Assembly (NCBI GenBank): GCA_016839985.1
Contig: JAEOTG010000335.1
Span: 1 to 6,515 of the forward strand
DNA length: 6,515 nt
Direction: 5' to 3'
DNA from: Candidatus Heimdallarchaeota archaeon
GTDB lineage: Archaea; Asgardarchaeota; Heimdallarchaeia; Heimdallarchaeales; Heimdallarchaeaceae
A program made the translations under genes and the position numbers. Shown one piece after another: positions 6,500 to 6,515 of the stretch; position 1 is the first letter of the stretch, and each line of letters opens with the position of its first letter. Under the pieces are notes generated by a model. It searched no databases. It was not told the DNA's origin and worked only from the letters and a program-made list of their open reading frames with translations.

Positions 6500-6515
6500 G
6501 TATTTAAGATTTTTC
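6500..6515 (-). promoter_or_regulatory. Putative BRE/TATA promoter for the small membrane protein gene
   Basis: The minus strand reads GAAAAAT followed by CTTAAATAC (6500-6508). This resembles a purine-rich BRE joined to a TATA box. The TATA centre is about 26 bases before the ATG at 6478, so the transcript is probably leaderless. It is the best-formed archaeal-style promoter in the window. Confidence 0.5.

Noticed and set aside
1..6515. CRISPR array, tRNA or rRNA gene, insertion sequence
   Set aside because: Nearly all the sequence is coding, the gaps are under 90 bases, and no regular repeats, cloverleaf or terminal inverted repeats were seen by eye.

Overview
The window looks archaeal. 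It is AT-rich (roughly one third G+C by eye). Four of the six genes have an AT-rich TATA-box-like element centred about 26 to 32 bases upstream of the start codon, the geometry of archaeal promoters giving leaderless or very short-leader transcripts. The largest gene encodes a HerA/DUF87-type ATPase with a 'DPQGD' motif, a style common in archaea. The long C-terminal zinc-finger array and the glycine-rich small membrane protein would suit an Asgard-type archaeon, but that placement is a guess. No tRNA, rRNA, CRISPR array, insertion sequence or phage gene was seen.

Layout: (1) 38-628 (+), a small membrane protein with an N-terminal zinc ribbon and three predicted membrane segments. It runs tail-to-tail into (2) 633-1484 (-), an intact endonuclease IV (Nfo) with all nine metal ligands; only 4 bases separate the two stop codons, and a small hairpin plus T-run covers both. 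(3) 3071-6037, 2496-3074 and 1535-2524 (all -) form a tightly overlapping operon, read in the order HerA-like ATPase, P-loop kinase (COG0645 type), APH-fold kinase (COG2187 type). The overlaps are 4 and 29 bases. nfo follows 50 bases later with a promoter of its own. (4) 6125-6478 (-), a 117-residue multi-pass membrane protein of unknown function, ends in a T10 tract just before the HerA operon promoter.

The most interesting part is the three-gene operon. The two small proteins match the two halves of a bacterial protein that is usually a single chain (APH-like kinase then P-loop kinase). Here they are separate, in reversed order, and tied by overlap to a HerA-like motor. That motor carries a long middle region of unknown function, a coiled coil and a cysteine/histidine array that could bind about five zinc ions. 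No nurA, mre11 or rad50 lies in the window, so this ATPase is probably not the standard HerA of DNA end resection. The kinases suggest a phosphotransfer step linked to the motor; this is inference from gene order and motifs only. Endonuclease IV downstream may be a coincidental neighbour or a DNA-repair partner.
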